This document shows, piece after piece, positions 9,374 through 18,686 of a DNA stretch of 64,000 nt. Made by a program: the position numbers and the translations under genes. Within the stretch, counting starts at the first letter, position 1; each line of letters opens with the position of its first letter. The notes beneath the pieces were generated by a model that searched no databases, was not told the DNA's origin, and saw only the letters and a program-made list of their open reading frames with translations. This DNA is from Bacteroidia bacterium (GTDB taxonomy: Bacteria > Bacteroidota > Bacteroidia > UKL13-3): the NCBI GenBank assembly GCA_021740845.1, contig JAIOYZ010000001.1:273246-337245 (forward strand), given 5' to 3'.

Positions 9374-9420
9374 AGTTAAGAGTTAAGAGTTAAAAATTAA
9401 GAGTTTGGAATTAAGAGTTA
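9372..9420. repeat. Seven tandem 7-bp units (AGAGTTA and variants)
   Basis: A run of exactly seven heptamers. Units 1-3 (9372, 9379, 9386) and 7 (9414) are AGAGTTA; unit 5 is AGAGTTT; units 4 and 6 are AAAATTA and GGAATTA. It begins inside the subtilase stop codon and ends just before the dapA stop, filling the whole gap between two convergent genes. Confidence 0.85.
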
Positions 9421-9422
9421 TT

Positions 9423-10289
9423 TTAAACGCCTTTCATCCACTCGTCTAAAAGTGCTTCTGAGGCAGAGCTAATTGGTGCTAAAGGCAAACGAACTACATT
9501 TTCGCATAAACCCATTTTACTCATTACATACTTTACTCCGCCTGGATTTCCCTCTATGAAAATACCTTTCATGAGTTGGTATAATTGATAATGTATTTGA
9601 CGAGCTTCTTCAAATTTTCCATCTAAGCCTAAGCGAACCATGGTGCTAAATTTTTGCGGATATGCTTGGCCAATTACAGAAATCACCCCCGACATGCCCA
9701 TTGCAATAAAAGGAAGGGTTAAATTATCATCACCAGAAATGATATCAAAATCGGCTGGTTTTTCATTTAATAAATCCATGAACTGCTCAGGGTTACCGCT
9801 TGCCTCTTTTACTGCCGCAAATTTTTCGCTGGCATTTGCCAAACGCAAAGTTGTACTCGCTGTCATATTGGAGCCAGTCCTTCCTGGTACATTATACAAA
9901 ATAATAGGTATAGGACAAATTTCCTGAACCTTCATATAATGTTGGAAAATTCCCTCTTGTGTGGGCTTATTGTAATATGGACTTACAGACAAGATTGCAT
10001 CAAAGGGCGTAAAATCAAAATGCTGAATGGTTTCTAAAACTTCGCTTGTGCTATTGCCTCCTAAACCAGCAACAAGAGGAACACGACCATTGGTATGTTT
10101 TGCTATAAAAGCATAAACATCCTTTTTTTCTTCTTTGGTTAAGGTTACACTTTCTCCAGTAGTTCCTAATGCTACCAAGTATTCTATGCCACCAGTAATG
10201 CAATGGTCAATAATTCTTCCTAAAGCATCAAAATCTATGCTTAGGTCCTTTTTAAAAGGAGTAATTAATGCTACGCCAGTTCCTCTCAT
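9423..10289 (-). CDS. dapA: 4-hydroxy-tetrahydrodipicolinate synthase
   Basis: Condenses pyruvate with aspartate semialdehyde, the first committed step towards diaminopimelate and lysine. It is 288 residues, the normal length. Family features are 'GTTGES' (42-47), Tyr132 and Arg137 in 'YNVPGRTG', and the Schiff-base Lys161 in 'AVKEASGN'. It is transcribed alone. Its 3' end meets the tandem heptamer repeat that separates it from the subtilase gene. Confidence 0.95.
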   Translation of the reverse strand: MRGTGVALITPFKKDLSIDFDALGRIIDHCITGGIEYLVALGTTGESVTLTKEEKKDVYAFIAKHTNGRVPLVAGLGGNSTSEVLETIQHFDFTPFDAILSVSPYYNKPTQEGIFQHYMKVQEICPIPIILYNVPGRTGSNMTASTTLRLANASEKFAAVKEASGNPEQFMDLLNEKPADFDIISGDDNLTLPFIAMGMSGVISVIGQAYPQKFSTMVRLGLDGKFEEARQIHYQLYQLMKGIFIEGNPGGVKYVMSKMGLCENVVRLPLAPISSASEALLDEWMKGV

Positions 10290-10371
10290 GTCAGTATATA
10301 TTTAGGTTCAAAAGTAAATTTTATTCAATTAATATTTGGGGAATTCCCTTGTCTTCCTTTAGAATTTGCAA

Positions 10372-11097
10372 TTAACTATCGTATTTTTCTAATTGCTTAA
10401 TCATTACAGCAAAATCTTTTGGATAGGGTGCCGTTATATGGTAATCCTTATCAAACAAATGAAAACTAATGGAGGATGAGTGTAAAGCAACACGTTTCAT
10501 CATGGGCTCTTCATTTTCCCATTTGCCTTCTTTAAATTTCGGTTTCATTTTAGAAAGAAAAGGCATTTTGCCTCCATAGGTTGTATCTGCTACCAAAGGG
10601 AAATTCTGTGATGCCAAATGTATTCTAATTTGGTGCAACCTACCGGTTACAGGTAAGCAAGAAAGCAAGGTATAATGGCGGTAATTTTTTATTGTAGTTA
10701 CTATGGTTTCACTAGGTTTTCCATCGCGCATATCTACCTTAGCAATGCCTTTAGCGGATTGACCCAAAGGTAAAACAATTTTTTGCTCAACTACTTGCAA
10801 GGTGCCGTTTACAATTGCATGGTATTCTTTTTTTACCTCTCTTTTTTCAAATAACATGGCCATCTCGCGGTAAACTGCTTCGTTTTTTGAAATCACCAAC
10901 ATTCCACTGGTTTCTTTATCTAAGCGATGACAAAGCTGTAAGTTTTCATCGTGTTTTTTTGCCTGACGAATAATAGAAAATACATCGCCATGTCTATCGT
11001 CTAACGAAGAATAATTGGCTGGTTTATTAATGAAGATAAAATGCTCATCTTCTTCTATAATCATTCCTTTAAAGGGAATTACCTTAGGTTTATCCAT
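10372..11097 (-). CDS. RluA-family pseudouridine synthase
   Basis: Converts uridine to pseudouridine in rRNA or tRNA. The catalytic motif 'HRLDKETSG' (Asp at about residue 60 from the preferred start) and the later 'TGRLHQIRIHLA' are the standard RluA-family signatures. The frame reaches an ATG at 11124, but the ATG at 11097 (MDKPKVIPFKG) avoids a short hydrophobic extension and is preferred, giving about 241 residues. There is no N-terminal S4 domain, so it is nearer to RluC/D-like short forms such as RluA/TruC. The exact target base cannot be told from sequence alone. Confidence 0.88.
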   Translation of the reverse strand: MDKPKVIPFKGMIIEEDEHFIFINKPANYSSLDDRHGDVFSIIRQAKKHDENLQLCHRLDKETSGMLVISKNEAVYREMAMLFEKREVKKEYHAIVNGTLQVVEQKIVLPLGQSAKGIAKVDMRDGKPSETIVTTIKNYRHYTLLSCLPVTGRLHQIRIHLASQNFPLVADTTYGGKMPFLSKMKPKFKEGKWENEEPMMKRVALHSSSISFHLFDKDYHITAPYPKDFAVMIKQLEKYDS

Positions 11098-11224
11098 GCC
11101 GCGAAAATAGACTAAAATAAGCATTTAGCCTTTACAAAACTCTTATAATTTGTTTATTTGAACCTAGCTTTATGTGGGTTTTAGAATGCTATTTCCTAAA
11201 AGGTGGATTTAAACTACTAAAATG

Positions 11225-11578
11225 CTAAATTAATTTCGATCCATTTGGAACCTTTATTTTCGGTTGGTTCAAAACGATATAACCGTTTTCATCTGCAAAA
11301 CCTGTAAGTAAAAACTCCGACATAAAATCTGCAATTTGCCTAGGTTCAAAATTTAATACACCTATTATTTGCTGACCCAAAAGTTCTTGACAGGTATAAT
11401 GTTGCGTTATTTGTGCACTTGTTTTTTTAATTCCATACTCGCCAAAATCTGCCCAAACTTTATAAGCTGGTTTTTTTGCCTTGGCAAATTCTTCTGCTCT
11501 TATTATAGTTCCAACTCTCAATTCAACTTTTTCAAAATCTTGCCAATGTATGGTTTCTTTTATTACTGGGTTTGCCAT
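11225..11578 (-). CDS. csaA: CsaA-like tRNA-binding domain protein
   Basis: A 117-residue stand-alone tRNA-binding (EMAP II/Arc1p-like OB-fold) protein. The sequence 'FEKVELRVGTIIRAEEF' and the ending 'VPNGSKL' match CsaA, a small dimer reported as an export-related chaperone in Bacillus. It starts 4 bases after the end of the ABC-F gene on the same strand, so the two are likely one operon in which the upstream gene also acts on translation. Confidence 0.88.
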   Translation of the reverse strand: MANPVIKETIHWQDFEKVELRVGTIIRAEEFAKAKKPAYKVWADFGEYGIKKTSAQITQHYTCQELLGQQIIGVLNFEPRQIADFMSEFLLTGFADENGYIVLNQPKIKVPNGSKLI

Positions 11579-11582
11579 CCTT

Positions 11583-13478
11583 TTATTCTGTTAATTCTAA
11601 CCAACGCAATTCTTTTTCATCAAGATTGAATTTAATGCGCTCAATTTCTAAACTCCATTTGGTTAATTCTTCGTGGTTGCTTCCACCTTGCAGTAGTAAT
11701 GTTTCTAAACTTGTTTTGCGCTCATTTAATTCAGCCATTTCTGTTTCTAATTGCTCTAATTCGCGCTGTTCTTTAAAGCTTAATTTTCTTTTTTCAACTG
11801 GTTTTGGTGCTTCTATTTTTGGAGCTATTTTTGGTTTATTGAGTTCTTGTTTAGCCAAATAGGCTTCTTGCTTTTTCTCCTCTACCTCGTTTAAATAATC
11901 TTGGTAGTTTCCATTAAAATCGCGGATATATCCTTCTCCTTCAAAAACAAATAATTTGTCAACCAAATTGTCCATAAAATACCTGTCGTGAGTTACCACC
12001 AAAAGGCATCCTTCAAAACCTTCCAAAAATTCTTCAAGTACATTTAAGGTCTCAATGTCCAAATCATTTGTTGGTTCATCCAGAATTAAAAAATTTGGTT
12101 TTTGCATTAAAATGGTAAGCAAATACAAACGTCTTTTTTCTCCACCGCTTAATGCACTCACATAATTGTGTTGCTTTTTGGCATCAAATAAAAACATGCG
12201 CAATAGCGCTATAGCCGTTAATTTAACGCCTTTTCCAACTTCTAAGTATTCTGCTATATCTGTAATAACCTCAACAACTCTTTTGTCTTCTTTTATTTGT
12301 AATCCTTGTTGTCCGTAGTATCCAAATTTTATGGTTTCACCTTTTACAACTCTTCCAAAATCAGGTTTTTCTAATCCTTGCAATAGGTTCAAAAAGGTAG
12401 ATTTACCAACTCCATTTTTACCAATAACACCAATTCTTTCTCCTGGTTTAAACAAGTAAGTAAAGTCTTCTGCAATTTTTAGGGCTCCAAAACTTTTAGC
12501 CAATTGATGCACTTCTAAAATTTTACTTCCCATACGCTTCATTTGCATTTGAATCTCAACCTGAGAATCATCTTTTCTAAAAGAAGCTTTTTCTTTGGTT
12601 TCGTAATAGGCATCAATTCTACTTTTAGATTTTGTAGTTCTGGCCTTTGGCTGCCTGCGCATCCATTCCAATTCTTTACGAGCTAATTTTCTTGCTTGGT
12701 CGGCTTCCTTTGCTTGGTAGGTTTCACGCAATTGTTTTTTCTCTAAGAAATAGGCATAATTTCCTTTGTAAACAAACAATTGACCCAAGTCCAATTCAAT
12801 AATTTCGGTACAAATGGTATCCAAAAAATACCTATCGTGGGTTACCAATAACAAAGTAATGTCTTGTGATTTTAAATAGGCTTCCAACCATTCAATCATT
12901 TGAATATCTAAGTGATTGGTAGGTTCATCCAAGATCAACATATCCGGACTTTGAATTAAAACTCTTGCCAAAGCCAAGCGTTTTTTTTGTCCACCACTCA
13001 ATTGGTCTGCTGTGTGGTTAAGATGATGCTGTAAGTTTAATTGAGTTAAAATGGTATGCACTCTGGCCTCTATATCCCAAGCTTGCATATTATCCATCAT
13101 CTCCATGGCATTTTGCAAGCGGTTTTGCCAAGAAACATCATCTGGATTTTGCTCTAATTCTTCAATACAAATTTCATATTCGGCAACCGCTTTTAATATT
13201 TCATTATCCGAATTAAAAACCGCTTCCCATACATTTTCTTTTGGGTCAAACTGAGGCTCTTGCTCCAAATATGCCCATTTTATATGCCTGTCTATTACCA
13301 CAGAACCTTCATCTGGCTCGTCGCATTGGGTTAATAAATTAAGTAAAGAGGTTTTTCCAGTACCGTTTTTTGCAATCAATGCAACGCGGTTACCTTTAGC
13401 CAATGTATAGGAAATGCCTTCAAATAAGATTCTCTCTCCAAATCGTTTCGACAGATTTTCTGCCCTCAAATAGTTCAT
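11583..13478 (-). CDS. ABC-F family ATPase (Uup/EttA type)
   Basis: A soluble protein with two ABC ATPase domains and no membrane segments. The first domain has Walker A 'AKNGTGKTS' and signature 'LSGGQKKRLALAR'; the second has 'GKNGVGKST' and 'LSGGEKRRLYLL'. Both have 'LDEPTN' Walker B motifs. The linker is rich in charged residues, and the C-terminal 80 residues form a predicted coiled coil, as in Uup. ABC-F proteins act on the ribosome in translation or, for Uup, also affect DNA stability. The frame extends to 13520, but ATG 13478 (MNYLRAENLSKRFG) is the family start. It leads an operon with csaA. Confidence 0.9.
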   Translation of the reverse strand: MNYLRAENLSKRFGERILFEGISYTLAKGNRVALIAKNGTGKTSLLNLLTQCDEPDEGSVVIDRHIKWAYLEQEPQFDPKENVWEAVFNSDNEILKAVAEYEICIEELEQNPDDVSWQNRLQNAMEMMDNMQAWDIEARVHTILTQLNLQHHLNHTADQLSGGQKKRLALARVLIQSPDMLILDEPTNHLDIQMIEWLEAYLKSQDITLLLVTHDRYFLDTICTEIIELDLGQLFVYKGNYAYFLEKKQLRETYQAKEADQARKLARKELEWMRRQPKARTTKSKSRIDAYYETKEKASFRKDDSQVEIQMQMKRMGSKILEVHQLAKSFGALKIAEDFTYLFKPGERIGVIGKNGVGKSTFLNLLQGLEKPDFGRVVKGETIKFGYYGQQGLQIKEDKRVVEVITDIAEYLEVGKGVKLTAIALLRMFLFDAKKQHNYVSALSGGEKRRLYLLTILMQKPNFLILDEPTNDLDIETLNVLEEFLEGFEGCLLVVTHDRYFMDNLVDKLFVFEGEGYIRDFNGNYQDYLNEVEEKKQEAYLAKQELNKPKIAPKIEAPKPVEKRKLSFKEQRELEQLETEMAELNERKTSLETLLLQGGSNHEELTKWSLEIERIKFNLDEKELRWLELTE

Positions 13479-13668
13479 GGGTGCAAGGTAGGTGGAAATT
13501 AGAAATGAAAAAATTGGCAAATGCTAAAAATCAAAATTCATGTTCAAGCTTGCATTTTGCGTATTTTTTTTTGGGTTCGGTTTGAACCAAAACTGATTTT
13601 AGATAAAAATAGGAGGTGCTAATTGTAAATGTATTGACCTTGTAGGAATAAAATGTAATTCAGAGCGC

Positions 13669-13676
13669 TATATTTG
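13669..13676 (+). promoter_or_regulatory. -7 box TATATTTG upstream of ribBA
   Basis: This matches the Bacteroidota -7 consensus TAnnTTTG and lies 19 bases upstream of the ribBA ATG. No good -33 TTG lies at the usual spacing. I looked for the conserved FMN riboswitch blocks between 13590 and 13695 and did not see them. Confidence 0.55.
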
Positions 13677-13695
13677 CACCTCAATTTTAGGAAAT

Positions 13696-14910
13696 ATGTT
13701 CAAGTTTAATACAATAGAGGAAGCGATAGAGGATATAAAAAACGGCAAAATGATTATTGTGGTGGATGATGAAGACCGCGAAAATGAAGGAGATTTTCTT
13801 ACTGCCGCCAGAAATGTAACGCCAGAAATTATCAATTTTATGGCCAAAGAGGGTAGAGGTTTGATTTGCGCGCCTTTAATTGATAGTCGTTGCGCTGAGT
13901 TAAACTTAGATTTAATGGTGCACGATAATACTACTTTGCACGAAACGCCTTTTACCGTTTCTGTAGATTTGTTAGGTAAAGGCTGCACCACTGGAATTTC
14001 TGCTCAAGACAGAGCGAAAACGGTTCAAGCATTAATTGACCCAAATAGCAAACCAGAAGATTTTGGAAAGCCAGGTCATATTTTCCCATTAAAAGCAAGA
14101 CCAGAAGGTGTATTAAGAAGAGCTGGTCATACAGAAGCTGCAATTGACTTTGCTAGATTAGCTGGTTTTGAGCCTGCTGGTTGTATAGTTGAAATATTGA
14201 ACGAAGATGGAACTATGGCTCGCGTTCCTGATTTGATTAAAATAGCAGAGAAATTTGATATGAAATTGGTAACAATTAAAGACCTAATTGCTTACCGATT
14301 GGAGAAAGAATCCTTGATTCAAAGGATAATCTCTGTAAATATGCCAACTAAATATGGCGAATTTGTATTAACTGCTTTTAAACAAATTGATACAGGTGAA
14401 GAACATTTGGTTTTACAGAAAGGCGTTTGGGAGGAAAATGAACCTGTTTTAGTGAGAGTCCATTCTTCCTGCATAACTGGTGATATTTTTCATTCTTTAC
14501 GCTGCGATTGTGGCGACCAATTACAAAAGGCTATGGAGTTGATTGAAAAAGAAGGAAAAGGAATGGTTTTGTATATCAACCAAGAGGGTAGAGGCATTGG
14601 TTTAACAAATAAACTGAAGGCCTATAAATTACAAGAGCAAGGTTTGGATACCGTTGAAGCTAACCTTCAATTAGGTTTTAAAATGGATGAACGCGATTAT
14701 GGTGTAGGTGCTCAAATATTGCGTGCTATGGGTGTATCTAAAATGCGATTAATGACAAATAACCCTACCAAACGTGCAGGCTTAATTGGGTATGGATTGG
14801 AAGTAGTGGATAATGTTCCTTTAGCAGTTAAACCAAACCCACATAATAAAAAGTACTTAGATACCAAGAGAGATAAAATGGGTCATGAATTTAAAGCGGA
14901 GGCTCAATAA
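13696..14910 (+). CDS. ribBA: Bifunctional riboflavin biosynthesis protein RibBA
   Basis: Makes both precursors of riboflavin: 3,4-dihydroxy-2-butanone 4-phosphate from ribulose 5-phosphate, and the pyrimidine from GTP. It is 404 residues in two domains. Residues 1-200 form the RibB part, with the metal-binding '[10 protein letters not shown]' near residue 23. Residues 205-395 form GTP cyclohydrolase II, with zinc cysteines in '[20 protein letters not shown]' and 'NQEGRGIGL'. The downstream Cys-cluster gene starts 3 bases after the stop. Confidence 0.95.
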   Translation: MFKFNTIEEAIEDIKNGKMIIVVDDEDRENEGDFLTAARNVTPEIINFMAKEGRGLICAPLIDSRCAELNLDLMVHDNTTLHETPFTVSVDLLGKGCTTGISAQDRAKTVQALIDPNSKPEDFGKPGHIFPLKARPEGVLRRAGHTEAAIDFARLAGFEPAGCIVEILNEDGTMARVPDLIKIAEKFDMKLVTIKDLIAYRLEKESLIQRIISVNMPTKYGEFVLTAFKQIDTGEEHLVLQKGVWEENEPVLVRVHSSCITGDIFHSLRCDCGDQLQKAMELIEKEGKGMVLYINQEGRGIGLTNKLKAYKLQEQGLDTVEANLQLGFKMDERDYGVGAQILRAMGVSKMRLMTNNPTKRAGLIGYGLEVVDNVPLAVKPNPHNKKYLDTKRDKMGHEFKAEAQ

Positions 14911-14913
14911 AAA

Positions 14914-15405
14914 ATGCTTCCTGCTTATCAGAAATATTTAGATAAGGCCAATAAAAATAAGGGCGAGAATAAGAAGTTTTTAGAGAAACTCAAAAAGCAG
15001 AAGCCTACAGGTTTAGATTCATTGGTTCAGGAATTAAACGATTTAGCCTTTGAAGATATTGATTGCTTGCAGTGCGCAAATTGTTGCAAAACAACGGGTC
15101 CTTTGCTTTTAAACAAAGACATTGACCGCTTGGCAAAAAATCAAAAACTTAGGCCTGCTGTTTTTACCGAACAATTTCTAAAAATAGATGAAGACAGCGA
15201 CTATGTTTTTAAATCGATGCCATGTACGTTTTTGGGAGAAGATAACTATTGCAATGTTTATCAAGATAGGCCAAATGCGTGCAGGGAATTTCCGCATACA
15301 CACCAAAGAGACCAGTTGCAAAAATTAAAAATTACCTATCAAAATTCTTTGATTTGCCCGGCAGTAGCAGTGGTAGTGGAGGAGTTAAAGCAGAAATTAA
15401 CCTAA
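14914..15405 (+). CDS. YkgJ-type cysteine-cluster protein
   Basis: A 163-residue protein with the YkgJ/UPF0153 signature CxxCxxCCxxTGP (Cys51, Cys54, Cys57 and Cys58 in 'CLQCANCCKTTGP'). Further cysteines follow in 'MPCTFL', 'NYCNVY' and 'NACREFP'. The arrangement suggests a bound iron-sulfur cluster or zinc. The biochemical role of the family is not settled. It is co-directional with ribBA and nearly touches it. Its 3' end overlaps the end of queE on the other strand by 4 bases. Confidence 0.8.
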   Translation: MLPAYQKYLDKANKNKGENKKFLEKLKKQKPTGLDSLVQELNDLAFEDIDCLQCANCCKTTGPLLLNKDIDRLAKNQKLRPAVFTEQFLKIDEDSDYVFKSMPCTFLGEDNYCNVYQDRPNACREFPHTHQRDQLQKLKITYQNSLICPAVAVVVEELKQKLT

Positions 15406-16025
15406 GGAATTTGCATGTATTTATGCGTTTGTAAACTAATTTTCCAATGAGGATTTTTCTTTATATACTCAATAATTTCCGGTACCATTTTATCCGCTTG
15501 ATCCCATTCTGGCTGTAAGTAAAGTTTACATTCAATAGAAACCGATGCGGCATGTTTTTCCGCCCAATCAAAGTCGCTTTTATTAAAAATAACAACCTTT
15601 AATTCGTCTGCCTTCCGTAATACATTTGGCAATGGGGCCTTAAATTTTTTAGGAGAAACGCAAATCCAATCCCAATGGCCATTTAAATCATATGCTCCAG
15701 AAGTTTCTAAATTGGTTTCAATTCCCTTGTCTTGTAATTTGCTGCTAAGATCCTCCAAAGAATGCATTAAAGGCTCTCCTCCAGTAATTACAACCATGTG
15801 TGTACCCGATTTTTCAGCCATTTCAACCATCTCATCCAAATCAACCAATGGGTGTTTACTAGCATCCCAGCTGTCTTTTACATCACACCAAACACAGCCT
15901 ACATCACAACCACCCAAACGCAAAAAGTAGGAAGCTCTGCCACTGTGATAGCCTTCTCCTTGAAGCGTATAGAAATGCTCCATTAATGGCAATTTGTTTT
16001 TATGATTTTCCTCTTTACTTGGCAT
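15402..16025 (-). CDS. queE: 7-carboxy-7-deazaguanine synthase (radical SAM)
   Basis: Forms the 7-deazapurine ring on the way to queuosine, a modified tRNA base. It is 207 residues, the normal QueE length. The radical-SAM cluster ligands are Cys40-x3-Cys44-x2-Cys47 in 'LGGCDVGCVWCDVKDSWD', preceded by 'EHFYTLQGEGYHSGRASYF', which is characteristic of QueE. 'ITGGEPL' is the SAM-binding loop. Other queuosine genes are not in this window. It ends in a 4-base tail-to-tail overlap with the YkgJ-like gene. Confidence 0.93.
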   Translation of the reverse strand: MPSKEENHKNKLPLMEHFYTLQGEGYHSGRASYFLRLGGCDVGCVWCDVKDSWDASKHPLVDLDEMVEMAEKSGTHMVVITGGEPLMHSLEDLSSKLQDKGIETNLETSGAYDLNGHWDWICVSPKKFKAPLPNVLRKADELKVVIFNKSDFDWAEKHAASVSIECKLYLQPEWDQADKMVPEIIEYIKKNPHWKISLQTHKYMQIP

Positions 16026-16033
16026 GCTAAAAT

Positions 16034-16582
16034 TTACTTTTGATTAATCACATTAAGGTAGTGTACTATTTGGCTAGCTAAGTTTTTTATATCTCTGTTT
16101 GAACCTAAAGAAATCAAGCCATCATTGTAGGCAAGGTTCCCCGGCATTTCAACACCCATTGAATATTTACTTTTGCAAAGAGTGCTTAAGGCTTCTAAGG
16201 GCAATTCTTTTTCAAAATAGAGGTTCATCATAAGATCAAATGGATGGCTGATAAAATTGCCAATTTTATTAGGATCAGGCAAATTGAAAAAGGTTAATTT
16301 TTCTTTCCAAAAATATTCAGAACTAATATGAAATTTTTTATTTTCAGGAAGGGTTTTACTATTAACGTAGCCCATCATCCAAACCTTTTTTCCTTGTTCT
16401 CTAAGATAATTGGCAACAAGATTTATTTCCTGTTCGTGTTCTTTTGTATCGGCATTATAAATAATACCTATATCCTGAATTTGGCTAAAAGTAGGAATAG
16501 AGGTATTACCATTCTGTTTGTTAACAGGTTTCTTAAGTAAAATCCTACCAATCTTATTTTTTATATTTTCAATCAAACTCAT
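16034..16582 (-). CDS. DUF6913 family protein
   Basis: About 182 residues. It resembles the DUF6913 proteins of Bacteroidota: a basic N-terminus, then 'IGIIYNADTKEHEQEINLVANYL' (a Rossmann-like beta-alpha start), 'VWMMGYVNSK' and the C-terminal 'NLASQIVHYLNVI'. The role is unknown. The frame extends to an ATG at 16594; the ATG at 16582 (MSLIENIKNKIG) fits the family better. It lies between queE and the LptF/G permease gene on the same strand. Confidence 0.7.
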   Translation of the reverse strand: MSLIENIKNKIGRILLKKPVNKQNGNTSIPTFSQIQDIGIIYNADTKEHEQEINLVANYLREQGKKVWMMGYVNSKTLPENKKFHISSEYFWKEKLTFFNLPDPNKIGNFISHPFDLMMNLYFEKELPLEALSTLCKSKYSMGVEMPGNLAYNDGLISLGSNRDIKNLASQIVHYLNVINQK

Positions 16583-16621
16583 AAAGCAAGGCAATAATAA
16601 TTTAAAACCAGTAATTATCCA

Positions 16622-18091
16622 TTATTGGGTAAGTGTTTCAAGAGATTTGCTTGGCATTAATTTCTTTATTTTACGCAATATTCCCATATACAACGACTTG
16701 TCGAAAAGAGCAGAGTCATTGGCGGCTTGGTAGGTAATAAACAACCCTAGAGGAATAAAAACTAAAATCCCAAACCACATTCCCTCCATGGGAGTCCAAG
16801 CTTCTGTTTTAGCAGCTTTTTCTCCTGATAAGGAAACAATATGGTAGCAAACATACAACAAAACCGAAACCACAATAGGCAATCCAAAACCACCTTTTCT
16901 AATGATTGAACCTAAAGGTGCGCCAATAAAAAACATAATGATACAGGCAACTGATAATACAAATTTCTTATGCCACTCAATTTTATGTTTGATCCTAAGT
17001 TTACTTAAATCGTTGTATTCGCCGATGCTATACTCTACAATATTTTTTACACTTCTAGCAGATGTTAAGGCACTTGAGTATAAAGTATTGGCTGGTATTT
17101 TATTGAAATGACTAGTAATATCTGGCTCTTTGGTGTTAACTAAGATTTTATTGGAATCATTTATAACAATTGTTCCGGAGCTATCTGCGAGCACTTTGCC
17201 AAAATAATAGTATGGTAAAACAAAGCCTTTTAATTCACTATATTTCTGCTTGGCAACTCGGTCTAAGGAATCACTTGCATCTCCCAATTCAAAAACGTTT
17301 AACATTTCCCAATGGTGCTTAAATAAGTTTTCATCGGTACGGTTAAACTTAAAACTATTCATATCAAAGGCAATTCTCTCTGTATTAAAAGCCATGCTCG
17401 AATGCTGTTGAGAATAGTAATACCCTTTTACACGCTCTAATTCCTCGTACCTGCCACCTTCAATTAAATCTAGGAAAAGATAACGTTTATCCTCACTCAT
17501 TTTCATGGAGCCACGCTTGGCATAAATAATTACTGGATGAAGCTGGCTTTCCCTTTGGTCGTAAATTAATATATCTTTTAATTCTTGGGTATGTCGGTCT
17601 TTGTCGCCAACACGTATGGTAATTCCTGGTATATCCTGACTAAAAACTCCAGCTTTAATTGCTAGAGCAGGTTTTTGTTGGCGAACATCATAAAGGAGTG
17701 TTCCTCTTTTTAAATTTGCTTGAGGGATAAGAACATTGGAAACAAAGAATGCAAAAAGTGCTATACCTAGCATCATTACAAACATGGGTCTAAACATTTT
17801 CCAAATAGAAATACCAGATGCTTTGGCTGCAACCAGTTCATAGCTTTCACCCAAATTACCAAACGTCATGATAGATGATAGCAAAACGGATAGTGGAAGG
17901 GCTTGTGGAATAAGACTGGCAGAAAAGTAAAATAAGAGTTCGCCAATTATTAACCAATCTAAACCTTTACCAATAAGCTCATCCACATAAAGCCAAATCA
18001 TTTGCATCAATAAAATGAGCATCACAATTAAGAAAGTTGGGACAAAGGCTTTCAGGTAATTCCTAATAATGAACAGATAAAACTTCTTCAC
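16622..18091 (-). CDS. LptF/LptG family permease
   Basis: A 489-residue inner-membrane protein of the YjgP/YjgQ family, which with LptB drives lipopolysaccharide from the inner membrane to the outer membrane. N-terminal helices ('YFLKAFVPTFLIVMLIL'-like start, about residues 10-35, and others to about 120) are followed by a periplasmic beta-jellyroll of about 180 residues and three C-terminal helices (from about residue 375). Only one member is visible here, so its partner is encoded elsewhere. It cannot be assigned to F or G from sequence alone. Confidence 0.9.
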   Translation of the reverse strand: MKKFYLFIIRNYLKAFVPTFLIVMLILLMQMIWLYVDELIGKGLDWLIIGELLFYFSASLIPQALPLSVLLSSIMTFGNLGESYELVAAKASGISIWKMFRPMFVMMLGIALFAFFVSNVLIPQANLKRGTLLYDVRQQKPALAIKAGVFSQDIPGITIRVGDKDRHTQELKDILIYDQRESQLHPVIIYAKRGSMKMSEDKRYLFLDLIEGGRYEELERVKGYYYSQQHSSMAFNTERIAFDMNSFKFNRTDENLFKHHWEMLNVFELGDASDSLDRVAKQKYSELKGFVLPYYYFGKVLADSSGTIVINDSNKILVNTKEPDITSHFNKIPANTLYSSALTSARSVKNIVEYSIGEYNDLSKLRIKHKIEWHKKFVLSVACIIMFFIGAPLGSIIRKGGFGLPIVVSVLLYVCYHIVSLSGEKAAKTEAWTPMEGMWFGILVFIPLGLFITYQAANDSALFDKSLYMGILRKIKKLMPSKSLETLTQ

Positions 18092-18099
18092 TCTTTATT

Positions 18100-18107
18100 T
18101 ATATTTG
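18100..18107 (+). promoter_or_regulatory. -7 box TATATTTG just before the 18114 gene
   Basis: An exact TAnnTTTG match that ends 6 bases before the ATG at 18114. With the usual 4-7 base spacing, transcription would start at or next to the start codon, giving a leaderless message. No clear -33 TTG was seen. Confidence 0.5.
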
Positions 18108-18113
18108 GCAGAT

Positions 18114-18686
18114 ATGGAACAAAAATGGACAAATAATTTGAATAATGACGAATTCAATTTCATTCAAGATACTCATTACCCAATTTTAAAGCGAAATGCT
18201 ATTGAAAAAATCAAAGCTCAACTCTTTTTGTTGGGTGAAGAAATGAATCAAAAATTCGACCAAAAAGGGTTTAAAATTAGTTTGGGTGAAAATTATTTAG
18301 AGATGCCTTATGTGGTTTTAGATTATCCTAAAATATCTGGAAATGATTTCCCTTTTTTGTTCCGAACATTTTTCTGGTGGGGGCATCCTATTTCCTATCA
18401 AATTTTGGTTCAAACCGAACCCTACAAAAAATTAATTGAAGCTTGGTTGACCCAAAAAGAAGAAGGTGTTTTTGTTTGGGTAGGTGAAAATTTATGGGAT
18501 AATAATTGGCAAGGCAATGGTTTTGTAGGTTTGAACCAATTAAATGAGGTGCAAAAAGAAATGGTTTTAAATAGAAATTGGTTCAAGCTAGTGGGAACAA
18601 AAATCATTAAAAAACCCGATAACTTGTTTAACGAAGCTATCGGGTTTTATGAATTTTATATAAAGGAAGTTTTAGCCTCCAAGTAA
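18114..18686 (+). CDS. Conserved-looking hypothetical protein
   Basis: A 190-residue soluble protein, rich in aromatic residues (for example 'RTFFWWGHPISYQ', 'ENLWDNNWQG'), with no signal peptide or membrane helix. No family recognised. The ATG at 18114 is preferred to a TTG at 18105, because the TTG sits inside a -7 promoter box. Two copies of the dispersed element lie in the gene (18407 read as Val-Gln-Thr-Glu, 18528 read as Gly-Leu-Asn-Gln). A terminator-like hairpin sits inside its last codons. Its 3' end overlaps the converging START-like gene by 15 bases. Confidence 0.65.
   Translation: MEQKWTNNLNNDEFNFIQDTHYPILKRNAIEKIKAQLFLLGEEMNQKFDQKGFKISLGENYLEMPYVVLDYPKISGNDFPFLFRTFFWWGHPISYQILVQTEPYKKLIEAWLTQKEEGVFVWVGENLWDNNWQGNGFVGLNQLNEVQKEMVLNRNWFKLVGTKIIKKPDNLFNEAIGFYEFYIKEVLASK
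18611..18648 (+). terminator. Terminator-like hairpin inside the 3' end of a coding region
   Basis: Arms AAAACCCGATA (18611-18621) and TATCGGGTTTT (18638-18648) are perfectly complementary, with a 16-base loop. A TTTT run ends the right arm. It lies within the 18114 gene, 12 to 13 codons before the stop codon. Confidence 0.6.

Noticed and set aside
13590-13695. FMN riboswitch upstream of ribBA
   Set aside because: The leader is short (about 20 bases after the -7 box) and the conserved FMN-riboswitch blocks are not visible.
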